From NCBI RefSeq assembly GCF_007828865.1, contig NZ_VIVK01000001.1, forward strand, positions 6,076,001 to 6,140,000: a stretch of DNA of 64,000 bases, read 5' to 3'. The notes under the pieces are model-generated. The model did no database searches, was not told the DNA's origin, and saw nothing but the letters and a program-made list of their open reading frames with translations. Of the stretch, positions 1 to 8,293 are shown one piece after another (within the stretch, counting starts at the first letter, position 1; each line of letters starts with the position of its first letter). The translations under genes were made by a program, and so were the position numbers. The stretch is from Kribbella amoyensis. GTDB taxonomy: Bacteria; Actinomycetota; Actinomycetes; Propionibacteriales; Kribbellaceae.

Positions 1-498
1 CCGCTCGGTCAACGAGTCCCGGCAGTAGACGAACGCGGCCGTGTCGAGCACCTCGCGCTGGAGCTCGGTGAGCAGGTCACCGTCGATCGCGCTGACCATG
101 CTCGCCGCCCGGGCCAGCGTCGAGACGTACGGCCGGAGCGGATCCACTGTCACCCCGAAGATGCCATGCGGCTTTCCGGTCCGCCGGTGCCATTCGGCGA
201 CCTCCACCTGGCCGACGAGCGACGGCCCCGACCCGTGGACCAGAAGGTCGCCCTCGGCAAACAACCGCTCCAGCGCCGGGCTGAGCGGCTCGCCGGCCAC
301 GACCCGGTCCTCGACGATCTCGACGTCCGGAAAGTAGCGGCGGAGCATCTGCCGTACGTTCTCGTCGATGCTGCGAGCCCACAGCGTCAGCTTCACGTCC
401 GGTGCGTAGCGCTGAAAGGCCCGGAGCGCGCCTGGCGTATGGGCGACGTCCCCGATGTTGACGGTTTGCCAGCCGGAGACGAGAACGACGTGAACCAT
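1..498 (-). CDS. polysaccharide pyruvyl transferase family protein (3' end outside window)
   Basis: The gene is read on the minus strand from an ATG at 498 (MVHVVLVSGWQTVNIGDVAH) and stays open to base 1, giving 166 codons without a stop, so the C-terminus lies outside the window. The N-terminal stretch GWQTVNIGDVAHTPGALR, followed by alternating strands and helices and the segment GDLLVHGSGPSLVG, resembles members of the polysaccharide pyruvyl transferase superfamily. These GT-B-like proteins move ketal-pyruvate onto surface glycans, but many distant members have no proven reaction. A short AGGG lies about 9 nt before the start. It is downstream of a LacI gene in the same direction, which fits a sugar-related locus. 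Family assignment is moderately sure; the substrate is unknown. Confidence 0.6.
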   Translation of the reverse strand, partial: MVHVVLVSGWQTVNIGDVAHTPGALRAFQRYAPDVKLTLWARSIDENVRQMLRRYFPDVEIVEDRVVAGEPLSPALERLFAEGDLLVHGSGPSLVGQVEVAEWHRRTGKPHGIFGVTVDPLRPYVSTLARAASMVSAIDGDLLTELQREVLDTAAFVYCRDSLTER

Positions 499-639
499 GA
501 GGAATTCCCTGTCCAGCCCATCCTGAGCAGCGGTGGGCTTACGTTCGATATGGAGCTACGGCGAGCATCATGCCGGTGATTCATCGGTTAATCAAGATCT
601 GACGAGGGTGTCGACGGTGACTTCTCAGCAGCTGGACGC
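499..639. other. intergenic region, nothing identified
   Basis: These 141 bp separate the end of the LacI gene from the start of the pyruvyl-transferase-like gene, both on the minus strand. I see no clear hairpin terminator and no repeat matching the operator-like sites found near 5.5 kb. It presumably carries the promoter of the downstream gene. Confidence 0.3.
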
Positions 640-1653
640 TCAGCCGGCGTACGGTGCCGTCGATCCTCGATCGATCAGTTTCGGCGCCGGCCGCGTCACC
701 TGGGCCGACTGGACGCGGCGGCCGTCGATCATCCGGCGCAGGGTCGTGTAGGCCCGCATTCCGGCTTGCTGCACAGGCATCCGGACCGTGCTCGGTGCCG
801 GCCGAAGGGCGTCGGCGATGGGCAGGTCCTGGTACACGACGATCGACAGATCGGCGGGAATCCGCAGTCCGAGATCGATGATCGCCGCGATCGCTCCCTG
901 CGCGGCGATGATGTTGTCGATGATCAGCGCGGACGGCGGCCGGGCGGAGCCGAGGACCTCGCGCGTCGCGGTCGCCAGATCCGCCGGCTCGTAGCCGACC
1001 TGCTTGATCAGCGACCGGTCGAAGCGCACACCCGCTGCCCGCAACGCCGAGCGGTAGCCGTCGACCCGGGCGGTACTGGCGGTCGGGACGAGGGGGCCGC
1101 CGACCAAGGCGATGCGCCGGTGTCCGAGACCCAGCAGGTGCGTCGTAGCCAGACCGATGCCGGCCGCGTCGTCGATCCACACCGACACGGAGTCGTCCGG
1201 TCGCGGGTTCTGCAGGATCACGTACGGGATCGACCGCTTGGTGAGTTCCTCGGCGGTCTCGGTCCCCCATTGGGTGGACCGCAACAACACCCCGTCGACC
1301 ATGCCCGTGCCGACGATCCGGCTCATCAGGTGGCTGCCCGGCTCGATCCACAGTGCGTCGGCCAGCAACAGCACGTCACCGTGTTCCTCGGCGGCCGCAT
1401 GCATGCCACGAATCGCCAGCTCGAAGACCGGGTTCGCGATCTTCGGCACGACCGCCGCGATCACTCCCGATCTGGACAGCCTCAGCGACTTCGCGGCGTG
1501 GTTGACGCGATAGCCCGTGTCCTGGATCGCCTGCTCGACGCGGAGCCGGGTCGCCTCGCTCATCCGGACGTTGCCGCGAGCCCCGGAGATCACCGCGGAA
1601 ACCACGGCCGTGGACACCCCGGCCCGCTTCGCAACGTCCTTGATCGTGGTCAT
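640..1653 (-). CDS. LacI family transcriptional regulator
   Basis: A 337-residue LacI/GalR-type repressor. The N-terminus MTTIKDVAKRAGVSTAVVSAV is the classic helix-turn-helix, followed by the hinge region (TGYRVNHAAKSLRLSRSGVI) and a periplasmic-binding-protein-like effector domain. The ATG at 1653 was chosen over a longer upstream reading because the HTH starts two residues after it, as is normal for the family. It lies downstream of, and in the same direction as, the large heparinase-like gene. LacI genes beside polysaccharide lyases usually sense the sugar released; the effector cannot be told from sequence. Confidence 0.9.
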   Translation of the reverse strand: MTTIKDVAKRAGVSTAVVSAVISGARGNVRMSEATRLRVEQAIQDTGYRVNHAAKSLRLSRSGVIAAVVPKIANPVFELAIRGMHAAAEEHGDVLLLADALWIEPGSHLMSRIVGTGMVDGVLLRSTQWGTETAEELTKRSIPYVILQNPRPDDSVSVWIDDAAGIGLATTHLLGLGHRRIALVGGPLVPTASTARVDGYRSALRAAGVRFDRSLIKQVGYEPADLATATREVLGSARPPSALIIDNIIAAQGAIAAIIDLGLRIPADLSIVVYQDLPIADALRPAPSTVRMPVQQAGMRAYTTLRRMIDGRRVQSAQVTRPAPKLIDRGSTAPYAG

Positions 1654-1792
1654 GCCGCCAGCGTAGCCGCGGCGGCGGCCGTACCGGACAGGGGCGAGGC
1701 CCCGGGATGAGGCAGATCTCCGCCGGAGATCAAGCTCCCTCTCCCGAGGCCCCACCTGATCACATCGTCACCACCGAATCACCTGGAAATGT

Positions 1793-4700
1793 TCACTGCG
1801 GACCTGGGCCCTGGCCCGCGCCGGGAACACTCGGACGGACCCGCTGTGGCTCGCAGGAGCGTGCGACAGTGACGTCCTCGAACGTGCTCTCCGTGGACGA
1901 GTAGAGCCCGACGCCGCCGTTCCGGACCACGGTGTCACGAGCCTCCAGGATCTGAACGCCGTTCAACGTCACGGTGATGCGATCGCCGTTGATCGCCGCA
2001 CCAAGTTCGACGGGACCTGTCAACGGATTGCTGAGGGACACCGTGCCCACTGTGACCGGACCCGACGCGTGAGCTTCGCGGACGATACTCGCGTACTGCG
2101 TTCTGTTGCTCGTCTTGCCGAGGTGGATCCGGTACCCGTAGGTGTCCGAGGTGTCCCGCAGCGAGATGCCCGCGGTGCCGACGGATCCGTTGATCGTGAC
2201 CGTGGCCTTCGTCGAGTAGTCGCACGCATCGGAGAAGCGCGACGGCAGCGTCGAGTCGGCCAGTACGTGCGCCCTGCCATCGGTAGGCGTGAGCTTCAAC
2301 CTACCCGCGTCGACCGACGCCTTGCCTGCGATACCCCGCCAGTTGGCCTGGTCGAGCCCTTCCTTGATCGTGATGTTGTCGAAGGCCGCGGCCCGGCCGT
2401 TCGTGAAGGCGGCGGCACCACCCGTCGGCAGTTGCGAGTCGTCTGCGGAGATCGACGTGTTGCCCACTGTGGCGGTCAGATGCTTCCCGACCGCGGAGAC
2501 GGTCAGCGTGTGGGCGCTGTCCGCGTTGATGGGCAGCTCCTTCTCCGCGAGAAGCGTAGTCGTCCCGTTGTAGACCTTCACGAGCTGCAGCTTCGCGACG
2601 CCCGATGTGTTGACGACATCGGCCCGGTAGTAGTTGCGGGAATCGTGATAGCGGAACGCGAGACCGGTCGTGGCCGTCGTCTGGTTTCGTGTCCCTGGCA
2701 CGACGTCGGCAGTCACGACCACGTCATCCGGCACGTCCTGCTGCACCGCCAACGACTGCGTGTCCGCACTCGAGCTCTGCACCAGCTGCGTGTCCGGCTG
2801 CGCGCCGCCGAGCGTCCAGGTGCCCTGCACCGGCGTCCAGCCGTCAAGGGAGCCGTTGAAGTCGTAGACGGTGCGGTCCAGGCTCGCGTCGGTGAACTTC
2901 TCGTTGAGCAACGGCTTCGGGGCGAAGGCCGCCTTGGCCGAGACGGTGACGAGGTCGCCGGTGCGGGTGAACGCGATCGGGGTGCCGTTGATCTTCACCG
3001 CGCGTGCCTTCGGCGCGTTGATCGTGAGGGTGCCGGTGAAGGGGTCCCCGAGCGAGATCTGGGCGGTAGCGCCCTGCAGTTCCACACTGATGTCGGACAC
3101 AACCCCGGAGGCTTTGACCACGGTCTTCCCGGCATCGACCAGCGACGATCCCTGGGTCAGCGCGTACCGCGTCAGCCCGCCGCCCTTGTCGGCACGCTCG
3201 AGGTAGGCGGTCTCGGCGTTGGTCGCGGCGACCCCGAACTGCCTCGACGAGGGAACCGCCTCGCGCGACAGGTAGAAGCGGCCGGTCGCCTTCGGCAGGT
3301 CGATCTCCATCGCGCTGGCCACGGAGTGATCCACCTGGGGCAGATCGATACGCGACGCCTTGACCGAGGGCGCCTTGCCGGCCTTGCCGGGAACCACGAC
3401 CGTGTCCACGCCGGTGGCGCCGGTGGCGGACCAGTCGTACGACAGGTAGTCGACGTCGGTGAGAACCTGCTCGCCCACGCGGACGGCGCCGTTCTTGTGG
3501 ACGTTCGAGGTGAGATCGGCGCCGGGTTGGGCCACGGGGACGAGCTGCACGCCGGCAACCGGCTTGGCGCCGCGCACGGTGTCGAACCCGACCGTGGCGA
3601 CGTTCGTCTTCGGGTCGACGGTGACCGGATCACCAGGGAAGTGCCAGAGCTGCCGGTAGTCGTGCGCGCCGGCGTCACCCTTGAGGTCGTCAGAAACGAT
3701 CCAGAAGCCGGGCTTGACGAAGTAGACAACCCGATCGTGCGCGATCGGCCGGTAGGCCTCTGTCTTCCCGCGATAGATGTCGAGGCCACCGTTCGAGCGC
3801 CACAGCGACGTCGAGCGGGGCAGGCCGGCGGGCTGCGGCTTTCCGTCGATCTCGACGGTGTTGTGCGCCTCGGTCGTGCGGCGCATCCAGTCGTTGGTCG
3901 GGGTGGCGCTGTAGTCGCCCGCACCAGGGTCGACGATCAACGGACGCCCGTACGCCGCCATCACCAGGCTGAGGTCGTCGGGATGCCGATGCGAGGCCGT
4001 ATAGCTGGAGTTCTGGTTGTTGATCAGCATGTACTGGGCGTCGGCGTCCCACCCGGACCGCTGGACCGCATAGCTGATCGGGAACACCGTGGACGACAGC
4101 GTCGGGACGGTCCCCTCGGTGCGCCCGGACGCGACCCAGGTGAAGTCGGACCAGGAGTTCCGCTCACCGGTCTTCCGAATCGCGCTCTCGCCCGCGTCCG
4201 TGTTCGGAGAATCACCGACGAGCGCGGTCTCGAGATTCGGCTGACGGGTCGCGAACAGCGCATCCGCGATCCAGTCCGCCGACTGAACGATCCCCTCGGG
4301 AAGGGTTCGCCCGTTCGCATCCGCTACTTGGGTCATCGTGTTGATCAGATCCGCCACGTAGGCCTGATAGTTGAACGTCGGCTCGCGGTACACGCCGTCG
4401 CCCTTCACCCAGGCGCGCAGGAACCGCTCGACCGAGCGCACCGCGAACGGCTCCCAGACGAACGACGACGAGAACTCGGGCAGATAGACGGCCGAGAGGT
4501 AGATCGAGCGAGCCATCGAGACGTACCAGTTGTTCCCGACGTGGATCTGCAGCACGGTCGTGAGGAGATCCGTCGTCGCGTGCACGCCGGACAGGTACGC
4601 CACCAGGTCGTTCGCGTCGAGGCTCGGCTCCGTCCGGAACACGGAGAACGAGCTGACGAGCTGGGCCAGCCGCTTGCCGCCCGAGAGGTTGCGGTTCTGC

Positions 4701-5269
4701 GGCCAGCTCGGATTGTCGGCGAAGAAGTCCAGTGAGATGTCCATCCACGCCGACGCGTACGCCGCGCGCTTCTGCGGGTCGCTCTCCTTCACGTAGGCGC
4801 TCGTCAGCGTCGACATGAACGCGAAGTCACTCATCAGAACCTGTGCGCTCCCCGGGATGGTCTCTGTCCCGCCCCAGAGGTCCGCCCAGTCCACGTCGAT
4901 CCGCTGCGCGGCATCGTCGTAGAAGTCGCGGGTCACGGTGCCGAACCGGAAGATCCCCGCCGCCAGTTCGTCGGCGGTCGCGTCACCGCCTCCTGCCCCG
5001 CCCACACCCGGGTACTCGATGCCCGTGCGGCCCGCGTAGTACGCCTTGAGCTCGGCCGCGGCCCCCGCCTCGTCGCCGGCGGCAAGCTCCGCCGCCACGC
5101 CGGCGAGCCCCGGACGCGTCAGGTCGAGCAACTCGCCGAGATCCGACATGTCGCTCGTGGCGGCCCGGGCGGGTGACAGACCCGTCACCATCAGAGCCAC
5201 CGCGACGGTCGTCGCAGCCCACGCACGGGCACGGCGGCGGGTACTCCGCCGAAGAAGTCTTCGATGCAT
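1793..5269 (-). CDS. secreted heparinase II/III family polysaccharide lyase with C-terminal beta-sandwich modules
   Basis: A 1158-residue secreted protein. Residues 1-36 form a signal peptide (arginine-rich start, hydrophobic core, ending SPARA). The N-terminal half has the helical look of an alginate-lyase/heparinase toroid. Around residues 425-560 lies the heparinase II/III beta domain, with SHRHPDDLSLVMAAYGRP, DPGAGDYS and TTEAHNTVEIDG, typical of this superfamily. From about residue 790 onward two LamG/DUF1080-like beta-sandwich segments follow (for example DGWTPVQGTWTLGG), probably for carbohydrate binding. The protein is far longer than the usual 600-700 residue catalytic unit. The ATG at 5269 has AGGAG 5 nt upstream. 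It is divergent from a LacI gene, which probably controls it. The polyuronide substrate is not predictable. Confidence 0.85.
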   Translation of the reverse strand: MHRRLLRRSTRRRARAWAATTVAVALMVTGLSPARAATSDMSDLGELLDLTRPGLAGVAAELAAGDEAGAAAELKAYYAGRTGIEYPGVGGAGGGDATADELAAGIFRFGTVTRDFYDDAAQRIDVDWADLWGGTETIPGSAQVLMSDFAFMSTLTSAYVKESDPQKRAAYASAWMDISLDFFADNPSWPQNRNLSGGKRLAQLVSSFSVFRTEPSLDANDLVAYLSGVHATTDLLTTVLQIHVGNNWYVSMARSIYLSAVYLPEFSSSFVWEPFAVRSVERFLRAWVKGDGVYREPTFNYQAYVADLINTMTQVADANGRTLPEGIVQSADWIADALFATRQPNLETALVGDSPNTDAGESAIRKTGERNSWSDFTWVASGRTEGTVPTLSSTVFPISYAVQRSGWDADAQYMLINNQNSSYTASHRHPDDLSLVMAAYGRPLIVDPGAGDYSATPTNDWMRRTTEAHNTVEIDGKPQPAGLPRSTSLWRSNGGLDIYRGKTEAYRPIAHDRVVYFVKPGFWIVSDDLKGDAGAHDYRQLWHFPGDPVTVDPKTNVATVGFDTVRGAKPVAGVQLVPVAQPGADLTSNVHKNGAVRVGEQVLTDVDYLSYDWSATGATGVDTVVVPGKAGKAPSVKASRIDLPQVDHSVASAMEIDLPKATGRFYLSREAVPSSRQFGVAATNAETAYLERADKGGGLTRYALTQGSSLVDAGKTVVKASGVVSDISVELQGATAQISLGDPFTGTLTINAPKARAVKINGTPIAFTRTGDLVTVSAKAAFAPKPLLNEKFTDASLDRTVYDFNGSLDGWTPVQGTWTLGGAQPDTQLVQSSSADTQSLAVQQDVPDDVVVTADVVPGTRNQTTATTGLAFRYHDSRNYYRADVVNTSGVAKLQLVKVYNGTTTLLAEKELPINADSAHTLTVSAVGKHLTATVGNTSISADDSQLPTGGAAAFTNGRAAAFDNITIKEGLDQANWRGIAGKASVDAGRLKLTPTDGRAHVLADSTLPSRFSDACDYSTKATVTINGSVGTAGISLRDTSDTYGYRIHLGKTSNRTQYASIVREAHASGPVTVGTVSLSNPLTGPVELGAAINGDRITVTLNGVQILEARDTVVRNGGVGLYSSTESTFEDVTVARSCEPQRVRPSVPGAGQGPGPQ

Positions 5270-5445
5270 CCCATCTCCTCATGACAGGTGAGAGTGTTCG
5301 CTGCGTCCTTCGACACCAGGTCGGGACTGTCCAGCCGGCGGGTGGCCGCGCCGATGCCGGTGCGGTCGAACGCGAACGTGCCGCCGTCGAGCCGGTGCCT
5401 GACGTCGTCGTCGAGAAAGTTCGGCGGTAGCACGGAGCGGTGTGC

Positions 5446-5514
5446 TGACGTCATGCGCGCTCCTAGGTGACGTATCGTTAATTCACCGTAGACTTGGTTG
5501 AGACGTTACGTCAA
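5446..5514. promoter_or_regulatory. operator-like repeats between the heparinase gene and its divergent LacI gene
   Basis: The divergent spacer holds the palindrome TGACGTCA (5446-5453), an imperfect inverted repeat GGTGA-N12-TCACC (5466-5487) and TTGAGACGTTACGTCAA (5498-5514), whose core GACGT-T-ACGTC is a perfect inverted repeat. The core recurs with one change just after the LacI gene at 6556-6570. I infer these are binding sites for the LacI protein encoded at 5537. The repeats are seen directly; the protein-site link is inference. Confidence 0.55.
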
Positions 5515-5536
5515 CGGTTCGAGGGGGCGCGCAAGC

Positions 5537-6538
5537 GTGACAACGCAACGGGACATCGCCCGCATGGCGGGGGTATCGGTCGCGGTGGTGTCGGCCGTGC
5601 TCAACGGCACGACCCACACCCGGATGAGCGAGGCCACCCGTGCCCGGGTCATCCAGGCCATGGAGAACCTCGACTATCAGCCCAACCAAGCGGCCCGGTC
5701 CCTGCGGCTCAACCGCACCGGCATGATCGCGTTGATCCTCCACAAGCTCGACAATCCCGTCTACACCCACCTGCTGCGCGGCGTCTACGGGGCCGCGGCC
5801 GAGCGCGGCGGGACAGTCCTGCTCGGCGACGCCGAGACGATGCGCTCGGGTAGCCAGTTCGTCACCCGGCTGCTCAGCCACGGCACCGTCGACGGCATCC
5901 TGATCCGGGACGACTCACTGTTCGACGACGACGTGGTGGCCGAGCTTCGCTCGCATCCCAAGCCGATCCTCAGCCTGGACTACGCCCAGGACCACCCTTG
6001 GGTCGGCATCGACGACTGCCGCGCGGGCGAGATCGCGACCCGATTCCTGCTCAACCTGCGCCATCGCCGGATCGTCTTCATCGGTGGGGCGACCGGGCAC
6101 GCGTTCCGGCAGCGCTACCTCGGATATCAGCAGGAGATGCAGCAGGCCGGGCTGGAACCGGCGCCGCACCTGGCCACCGGGTTCGGTGAGCAGGCCGGTG
6201 CCGACGGGTTGCGCCAGGCGCTGCAACTGCCGGCCGCGCCGACCGCGGTCGTGGTGAACAACGTCATGAGCGCCGTCGGCGTCCTGGCCGCCGCCCGGGA
6301 CCTCGGCATCGCCGTACCCGACCAGCTGTCCGTCGTCGGGATCCACGACGTCGGGCTGATGGAACACCTGCGCCCAGCCGTCACCGCGGTCCGGATGCCC
6401 ATGTACGAGCTCGGCCGGGCCGGCGTCCACGGGCTGTACGAGCTGATGGCGGGACGCCCCTGCACCGGCGGCATCATCGCCGACCCCGAGCCCGAGCTCG
6501 TCGTCCGCGACTCGGCAACGGCCCTGACCGACGCCTGA
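5537..6538 (+). CDS. LacI family transcriptional regulator
   Basis: A 333-residue LacI-type repressor starting at GTG 5537 (VTTQRDIARMAGVSVAVVSAV), with the HTH at the extreme N-terminus and GAGGGGG about 9 nt before the start. The hinge (YQPNQAARSLRLNRTGMI) and effector domain are complete to LVVRDSATALTDA. It diverges from the heparinase-like gene and is related to the LacI at 640-1653 (both have MSEATR after the HTH and LRLxRxG in the hinge). The spacer contains palindromes that probably form its operators, suggesting autoregulation plus control of the lyase gene. Confidence 0.9.
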   Translation: MTTQRDIARMAGVSVAVVSAVLNGTTHTRMSEATRARVIQAMENLDYQPNQAARSLRLNRTGMIALILHKLDNPVYTHLLRGVYGAAAERGGTVLLGDAETMRSGSQFVTRLLSHGTVDGILIRDDSLFDDDVVAELRSHPKPILSLDYAQDHPWVGIDDCRAGEIATRFLLNLRHRRIVFIGGATGHAFRQRYLGYQQEMQQAGLEPAPHLATGFGEQAGADGLRQALQLPAAPTAVVVNNVMSAVGVLAAARDLGIAVPDQLSVVGIHDVGLMEHLRPAVTAVRMPMYELGRAGVHGLYELMAGRPCTGGIIADPEPELVVRDSATALTDA

Positions 6539-6555
6539 CCGGTGTCGAAACTGAC

Positions 6556-6570
6556 GTGACGTTATGTCAC
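6556..6570. promoter_or_regulatory. operator-like palindrome after the LacI gene
   Basis: GTGACGTTATGTCAC lies 18 bp after the LacI stop. It shares GACGTTA(C/T)GTC with the palindrome at 5502-5512 in front of the same gene. Two matching sites on either side of a repressor gene could allow looping, or the second may act on transcription through the convergent nrtR end. Confidence 0.45.
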
Positions 6571-6578
6571 TGGCGGCG

Positions 6579-7283
6579 TCAACGGGGCGGGCGGAGTACT
6601 GCGAACGGATCGGTGACGGTCAGCTCGCGGGCCACGAACTTGTAGACGGTCGCAGGGCGGCCGCCGCTCTGGCCGGGGCTGGCTCGCCGTTCGGTCGGGT
6701 CGATCACGTGCCGGCGGGTCAGGACGCGGGTGAGATTGGTGGCGCCGAGCTCGTAGCCGAGGGCGGCACCGAACAGGTCCCGGAGCTCCGCGATGGTGAA
6801 CTCCAGCGGAGCCAGCGCGAAACCGATGTTCGTGTACGACAGTTTCGCGCGCAGCCGCGCGACCGCGGCATCGATGAAGTAGTGATGATCGAACGCGGTC
6901 CGCGGCAGCTCGTCGACCGGGTGCCACTGCGTGTCGGACGGAAGCTTCGGCTGGACGTCGGACGGAACAAGGCCCAGATAGCCCGTCGCCAGCACCCGGG
7001 CCCGCGGATCACGCTCGATCGCACTGTGCGTGGCCAACTGTTCGAGGTGCGCGACGTCGCGGACCTCGACCTTCGTCGCAAGGTGCCCGGTGATGGCCTC
7101 CCGGAGCCGCTCCGCGGGTTCGACCCCGCCGCCGGGTAGTGCCCAGCGGCCGCGGTACGGGCTCCGAGCGCGTTTCCACAGCAGCACACACAGCCTGGCG
7201 TCGCGAACGGACAGAACCACGGCGAGCACCTCGTGCGGGTAACTGGGGAAGTTGACTGGATCACCTTTCTTGGCTGTCGGCAC
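6579..7283 (-). CDS. nrtR: NrtR, Nudix-related transcriptional regulator of NAD biosynthesis
   Basis: A 234-residue protein with an N-terminal Nudix fold (about residues 15-150) and a C-terminal winged helix (about 150-234, ending in GGRPATVYKF). The Nudix box is incomplete: GGGVEPAERLREAI lacks the REXXEE acidic residues needed for hydrolysis, as expected for NrtR, which senses ADP-ribose-type ligands instead of hydrolysing them. The start is a GTG at 7283 with no clear ribosome-binding site, so a leaderless transcript is possible. It diverges from nadC across a spacer containing an NrtR-type inverted repeat. Context makes the assignment strong. Confidence 0.88.
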   Translation of the reverse strand: MPTAKKGDPVNFPSYPHEVLAVVLSVRDARLCVLLWKRARSPYRGRWALPGGGVEPAERLREAITGHLATKVEVRDVAHLEQLATHSAIERDPRARVLATGYLGLVPSDVQPKLPSDTQWHPVDELPRTAFDHHYFIDAAVARLRAKLSYTNIGFALAPLEFTIAELRDLFGAALGYELGATNLTRVLTRRHVIDPTERRASPGQSGGRPATVYKFVARELTVTDPFAVLRPPR

Positions 7284-7306
7284 GGGGCCGATGGTAGCGT
7301 GCCTCT

Positions 7307-7330
7307 AGTTATCGCCTCAGAAGCGAAAAC
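7307..7330. promoter_or_regulatory. NrtR operator upstream of nadC and nrtR
   Basis: The site TTATCGCCTCAGAAGCGAAA inside 7307-7330 is an imperfect inverted repeat (TCGC...GCGA). It matches, base for base on both flanks (AGTTATCGC and AAGCGAAAAC), a second copy upstream of nadA. It sits between the divergent starts of nrtR and nadC, where repression of both genes is expected. Confidence 0.8.
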
Positions 7331-7352
7331 ATCACGGAGAGCGGGACAGCGG

Positions 7353-8219
7353 ATGCAACTGACGACGGAGACGATCCGGACCGCGGTAGCGGCAGCACTG
7401 ATCGAGGACCAGGCGGCAGACGATGTCACCACCCGATGGAGCGTCCCGGAGGCGCTGGAGGCCGAGGCGACGATGATCGCCAAGCAGTCCGGTCGCGTGG
7501 CCGGCCTGACTGTGGTGCAGGAGGTGTACATGGCCGTCGATCCCACCGTGAAGGTGCGGACGGCTGTTGCCGACGGTGATCCGGTGGTCCCGGGGCAGCC
7601 GCTGGCGTGGATCAGCGGCGCGGCGCGGTCGGTCATCACCGGCGAGCGGGTCGCGCTGAACTTCGCCCAACGGATGTCGGGCATCGCCACCCTCACGTCG
7701 GCGTTCGTTGCCGCGATCGCTGGGCGCCCGGTCGCGCTCCTCGACACCCGAAAGACAGCACCCGGCCTCCGGGCCCTGGACAAGTACGCCGTGAGTTGCG
7801 GCGGCGGGACCAACCACCGGCTCGACCTGTCGGCCATGGTGCTGCTCAAGGAGAATCATCTCGCCGCGGCCGGCGGCGTCGTCCCGGCCGTTCGGCGGGT
7901 CCGGGACGGCATGGCCGCCGAAGACACCGGCCGGGCGATCGAGGTCGAAGTCACCACTGCCGAGGAGGCCCGCGAAGCGCTGGACTGCCAGGTCGAGTGG
8001 ATCCTGCTGGACAACATGCCGGTCGAGCAGGTGGCCCGGATCGTCGAGCGGCGCAACACCTCCGGATCCACCACCCGGCTCGAGGCCTCCGGCAACATCA
8101 CCTTGGACACCGTTGCGGAGGTCGCCGCCACCGGCGTCGATGCCCTGTCGGTCGGCGCCCTGACCCACTCCCCCACCGCACTGGACATCAGTCTGCTGGT
8201 GACCCGGAACCACGGGTGA
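7353..8219 (+). CDS. nadC: nicotinate-nucleotide pyrophosphorylase (carboxylating)
   Basis: A 288-residue quinolinate phosphoribosyltransferase, which converts quinolinate and PRPP to nicotinate mononucleotide, CO2 and PPi in the cytoplasm. Diagnostic segments are DTRKTAPGLRALDKYAVSCG near residue 135, GGGTNHRLDLSAMVLLKENH, the LLDNM loop, and EASGNI and GVDALSVGALTHS near the C-terminus. The ATG at 7353 (MQLTTETIRTAV) fits the family length. It is the first nad gene in the order nadC-nadA-nadB and has its own NrtR-type operator 23 bp upstream. Confidence 0.95.
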   Translation: MQLTTETIRTAVAAALIEDQAADDVTTRWSVPEALEAEATMIAKQSGRVAGLTVVQEVYMAVDPTVKVRTAVADGDPVVPGQPLAWISGAARSVITGERVALNFAQRMSGIATLTSAFVAAIAGRPVALLDTRKTAPGLRALDKYAVSCGGGTNHRLDLSAMVLLKENHLAAAGGVVPAVRRVRDGMAAEDTGRAIEVEVTTAEEAREALDCQVEWILLDNMPVEQVARIVERRNTSGSTTRLEASGNITLDTVAEVAATGVDALSVGALTHSPTALDISLLVTRNHG

Positions 8220-8248
8220 ACCAGGGATCGTCGCCCACCATCATGCCC

Positions 8249-8272
8249 AGTTATCGCTTGTCAAGCGAAAAC
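8249..8272. promoter_or_regulatory. NrtR operator upstream of nadA
   Basis: The core TCGCTTGTCAAGCGA is a perfect 7+1+7 inverted repeat. The flanks are the same as those of the site in front of nadC. It lies 21 bp before the nadA start, so nadAB can be controlled apart from nadC. Confidence 0.82.
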
Positions 8273-8293
8273 CTCCCGAAAGAAGGACCTGTT

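Noticed and set aside
2069..4735. Long plus-strand open frame opposite the heparinase gene
   Set aside because: It is Arg/Gly/Asp-rich with no domain, and the minus strand holds a clear signal peptide and heparinase motifs; it is a high-G+C antisense shadow.
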